This document shows, in pieces, positions 62,163 to 64,000 of a stretch of 64,000 nucleotides of DNA. The DNA lies in assembly GCF_001469895.1 (NCBI RefSeq), contig NZ_LOPY01000037.1, positions 60,189 to 124,188 on the forward strand. The letters are read 5' to 3'. The notes under the pieces were generated by a model that searched no databases, had not been told where the DNA came from, and was given only the letters and a program-made list of their open reading frames with translations. The position numbers and the translations under genes were made by a program. Each line of letters opens with the position of its first letter. Positions within the stretch are counted from its first letter, which is position 1. This DNA is from Pseudoalteromonas sp. XI10 (GTDB taxonomy: Bacteria; Pseudomonadota; Gammaproteobacteria; Enterobacterales; Alteromonadaceae).

Positions 62163-62705
62163 ATGCAACTTAATAAAACTTTAAAAGGCCTGCTAATTGC
62201 TGTGCCAGTGATGACATTAGCGGCGTGTAGCTCTTCTTCAGGTGTTGACGAAGGTGCTGCAAACCAATCTAACCAAGGTATGGTTGAGCAATCAAACAAC
62301 ACTGATACTGTTGAAGTTGCAACGCTTACTCCAGAGCAACAAGCTGAAGAAGCACTTCGTGAAAAGTACGAAGCGTTACGTCAAGAGCAAATCATTTACT
62401 TTGGTTTTGATAACGCAAAAATCCAAAGCAAATATGCTGAGCTTTTACAAGCACACGCTGAGTTCTTAGTACAAAACCCTTCAGTTAAAGTACTAATCGA
62501 AGGTCACGCAGATGAGCGCGGTACGCCTGAGTACAACATCGCACTAGGTGAGCACCGTGGTCAAGCAGTAGAAAAATACCTACAAAGTTTAGGTGTTTCT
62601 GCTAGCCAAATGTCAGTAGTGAGCTATGGTGAAGAGAAGCCAATGGTTAAGTCTCGCACTGAAGAAGCGTTCGCGAAGAACCGTCGCGCAGTATTAGTTT
62701 ACTAA
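62163..62705 (+). CDS. pal: Peptidoglycan-associated lipoprotein Pal
   Basis: Outer-membrane lipoprotein that grips the peptidoglycan and helps constrict the outer membrane at division. The 180-residue product has the lipobox LAAC and an OmpA-like domain with IYFGFDNAKI, EGHADERGTPEYNIALGEHR and SYGEEKP. It is the fifth gene of the operon. Confidence 0.97.
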   Translation: MQLNKTLKGLLIAVPVMTLAACSSSSGVDEGAANQSNQGMVEQSNNTDTVEVATLTPEQQAEEALREKYEALRQEQIIYFGFDNAKIQSKYAELLQAHAEFLVQNPSVKVLIEGHADERGTPEYNIALGEHRGQAVEKYLQSLGVSASQMSVVSYGEEKPMVKSRTEEAFAKNRRAVLVY

Positions 62706-62717
62706 TAAAGAGTCATT

Positions 62718-63479
62718 ATGAAGCCGAAAATTATTTTGGCAGCAATGATCTTAAGCGGGAGCACCCAGTTATGGGCTGCTCCCGCTCCTGTTTCAGAAGC
62801 TGCAAGCTCGCAATCGAGCATTGAGAAGCGTTTAGTCGCTTTAGAAAACATGATGAAGTCACGTAATTTATTGCAAGCTGAGCTTCAGCAGCAGCTTAAT
62901 ATTTTACAAGACGAAGTGAGCCAAGTACGTGGTATTACTGAAGAGCAAAGCTATAAGCTTGAAAAAGTATTACAACGTCAGCGTGAGCTTTATCAAGAGA
63001 TTGAGAACCGTGTAAGCCAAGCTTATAGCCAGCCTGCTGCAACACAAACTCAACCTACTAACACTTATACGGATGTGGGTGCATCACAGGCAATCAGTTC
63101 AGACCTATCTGAAAACGAAGCCTATGACCGTGCTGTGGCGTTAATCATGAAAGATAAACGTTATGAGCAAGCAATTCCTGAGTTCCAAACATTCTTAACT
63201 ACTTACCCTAATTCAGTGTATGTATCTAATGCGCATTATTGGTTAGGTCAGCTGTTAACAATTCAAAACGATCAAGCTGGTGCAACTGAGCACTTTAAAG
63301 TAGTTGTGAATGAATACCCTAATTCTAATAAGCGCCCAGATGCGATGTTAAAGTTAGGAACCTTATTAGCGGATCAAGGTTTAGGCGAGCAAGCCCTTAA
63401 AACTTTTAATGATTTAATTAATCAGTACCCAAGTACTACCGCTGCAAAATTAGCCACAGAACGTCTGTCGCAAATGTAG
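62718..63479 (+). CDS. cpoB: Cell division coordinator CpoB
   Basis: Periplasmic TPR protein (YbgF) that couples PBP1b with the Tol machine during constriction. The 253-residue product has a signal peptide (ending WAA), a trimerising coiled coil (about 30-100) and three TPR units, such as YEQAIPEFQTFLTTYPNS. It ends the tol-pal operon, 12 bases after pal. It and LpoB in this window act on the same enzyme in E. coli. Confidence 0.93.
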   Translation: MKPKIILAAMILSGSTQLWAAPAPVSEAASSQSSIEKRLVALENMMKSRNLLQAELQQQLNILQDEVSQVRGITEEQSYKLEKVLQRQRELYQEIENRVSQAYSQPAATQTQPTNTYTDVGASQAISSDLSENEAYDRAVALIMKDKRYEQAIPEFQTFLTTYPNSVYVSNAHYWLGQLLTIQNDQAGATEHFKVVVNEYPNSNKRPDAMLKLGTLLADQGLGEQALKTFNDLINQYPSTTAAKLATERLSQM

Positions 63480-63566
63480 ATTTGACCTGATTAGACTGCT
63501 TTTTGACATAAGCGGTCTAAAATTAGGCAACTAGACATAAAAACTTAAAAAAAGAGATATTTTCTG

Positions 63567-63602
63567 TTGCACTCAGCATTTAAATAAGTATTATAAGCGC
63601 CC
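63567..63602 (+). promoter_or_regulatory. Stable-RNA promoter of the tRNA-Lys cluster
   Basis: TTGCAC (63567-63572) and TATTAT (63589-63594) are 16 bp apart, followed by a GC-rich discriminator (GCGCCCGC), the pattern of promoters under stringent control. Confidence 0.7.
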
Positions 63603-63647
63603 GCAGCAGGCGATTGGTAACAACAGCCAAAATGCGGCAAAAAGAGC

Positions 63648-63723
63648 GGGTCATTAGCTCAGTTGGTAGAGCAGTGGACTTTTAATCCATTGGTCGATGG
63701 TTCGAGTCCATCATGACCCACCA
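63648..63723 (+). tRNA. tRNA-Lys (UUU), copy 1
   Basis: A 76-base tRNA with acceptor stem GGGTCAT / ATGACCC, anticodon TTT in CTTTTAA, T-arm GGTTCGAGTCC and encoded CCA. It closely resembles E. coli tRNA-Lys. Confidence 0.97.
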
Positions 63724-63786
63724 TTCTATTAGAGTGGTAATCTTAAATCGGCGGATTTACGTAATGCTTAATATAAGCAGTTGAGC

Positions 63787-63862
63787 GGGTCATTAGCTCA
63801 GTTGGTAGAGCAGTGGACTTTTAATCCATTGGTCGATGGTTCGAGTCCATCATGACCCACCA
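63787..63862 (+). tRNA. tRNA-Lys (UUU), copy 2
   Basis: Identical in sequence to copy 1, 63 bases downstream. The spacer keeps the motif ATCGGCGGATTTACG seen in the next spacer, so the unit arose by duplication. Confidence 0.97.
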
Positions 63863-63916
63863 TTCTTTTGAATGGTCATATCGGCGGATTTACGCAGCTT
63901 TTAATAAGCAACGAGC

Positions 63917-63992
63917 GGGTCATTAGCTCAGTTGGTAGAGCAGTGGACTTTTAATCCATTGGTCGATGGTTCGAGTCCATCATGACCCACCA
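63917..63992 (+). tRNA. tRNA-Lys (UUU), copy 3
   Basis: Identical in sequence to copies 1 and 2, 54 bases after copy 2. The cluster may continue beyond the window. Confidence 0.97.
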
Positions 63993-64000
63993 TTCTTTTT

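Noticed and set aside
63492..63519. Hairpin TAGACTGCTT / AAGCGGTCTA after cpoB as terminator
   Set aside because: There is one wobble pair and no T-run after it, so termination of the tol-pal operon here is unproven.

Overview
The window looks like chromosomal DNA of a marine gammaproteobacterium of the order Alteromonadales, most likely Pseudoalteromonas or a close relative. This rests on moderately low GC, gammaproteobacterial gene orders (ackA-pta-yfbV, lrp-ftsK-lolA-rarA-crcB-serS, tesA-ybbA-ybbP, ruvCAB, tolQRAB-pal-cpoB), a DUF2999 protein, a marine-type laminarinase with a TonB-dependent receptor, and a secreted sulfatase. The genus is an inference; no database search was possible.

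Layout. 1-5 kb: the end of a quinone-oxidoreductase-type gene, a DUF2999 gene, an XRE regulator with its membrane partner, a short signal peptidase I, an SGNH-like lipoprotein and metG. 5-13.5 kb: mrp and dcd flank a small polysaccharide-use locus (GH16 lipoprotein plus TonB receptor) whose promoter carries two LacI-type operators. 13.7-26.3 kb: an EAL phosphodiesterase, a CLCA_X metalloprotein, tapT-like and Hpt genes, alaA, the LpoB operon, a DMT exporter, and a five-gene operon with dapE and an EIIA-like protein that lacks both phospho-histidines. 26.4-37 kb: pta-ackA, yfbV, rlmA/ECF permease/xthA, two small secreted proteins, scpB-rluB, and ald divergent from lrp. 37.8-47.2 kb: ftsK-lolA-rarA-crcB-serS, an arylsulfatase and an ABC1-family kinase.

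47.3-51.3 kb is the accessory region: a run of small unrelated genes separated by attC-like recombination sites with no integrase in the window, that is, an orphan integron cassette cluster. Its cargo includes an L,D-transpeptidase, a NucS-like nuclease, a membrane protein and several unknowns. It ends beside a tRNA-Pro gene. 51.5-63.5 kb returns to core genes: tesA-ybbA-ybbP, ruvCAB and the Tol-Pal operon. Between ruvB and tolQ lies a 1.07-kb non-coding stretch with two tandem-repeat arrays (14-mer x5 and 7-mer x13) and, on the minus strand, a promoter, three hairpins and an intrinsic terminator that together predict an undescribed structured small RNA of about 180 nt. The window ends with three identical tRNA-Lys(UUU) genes behind one stable-RNA-type promoter.

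Functionally, several genes serve the cell envelope: LpoB and its neighbours, the M15 carboxypeptidase, DapE, LolA, the Tol-Pal complex, the cassette L,D-transpeptidase and LepB. The GH16, TonB receptor and sulfatase genes fit breakdown of marine polysaccharides.
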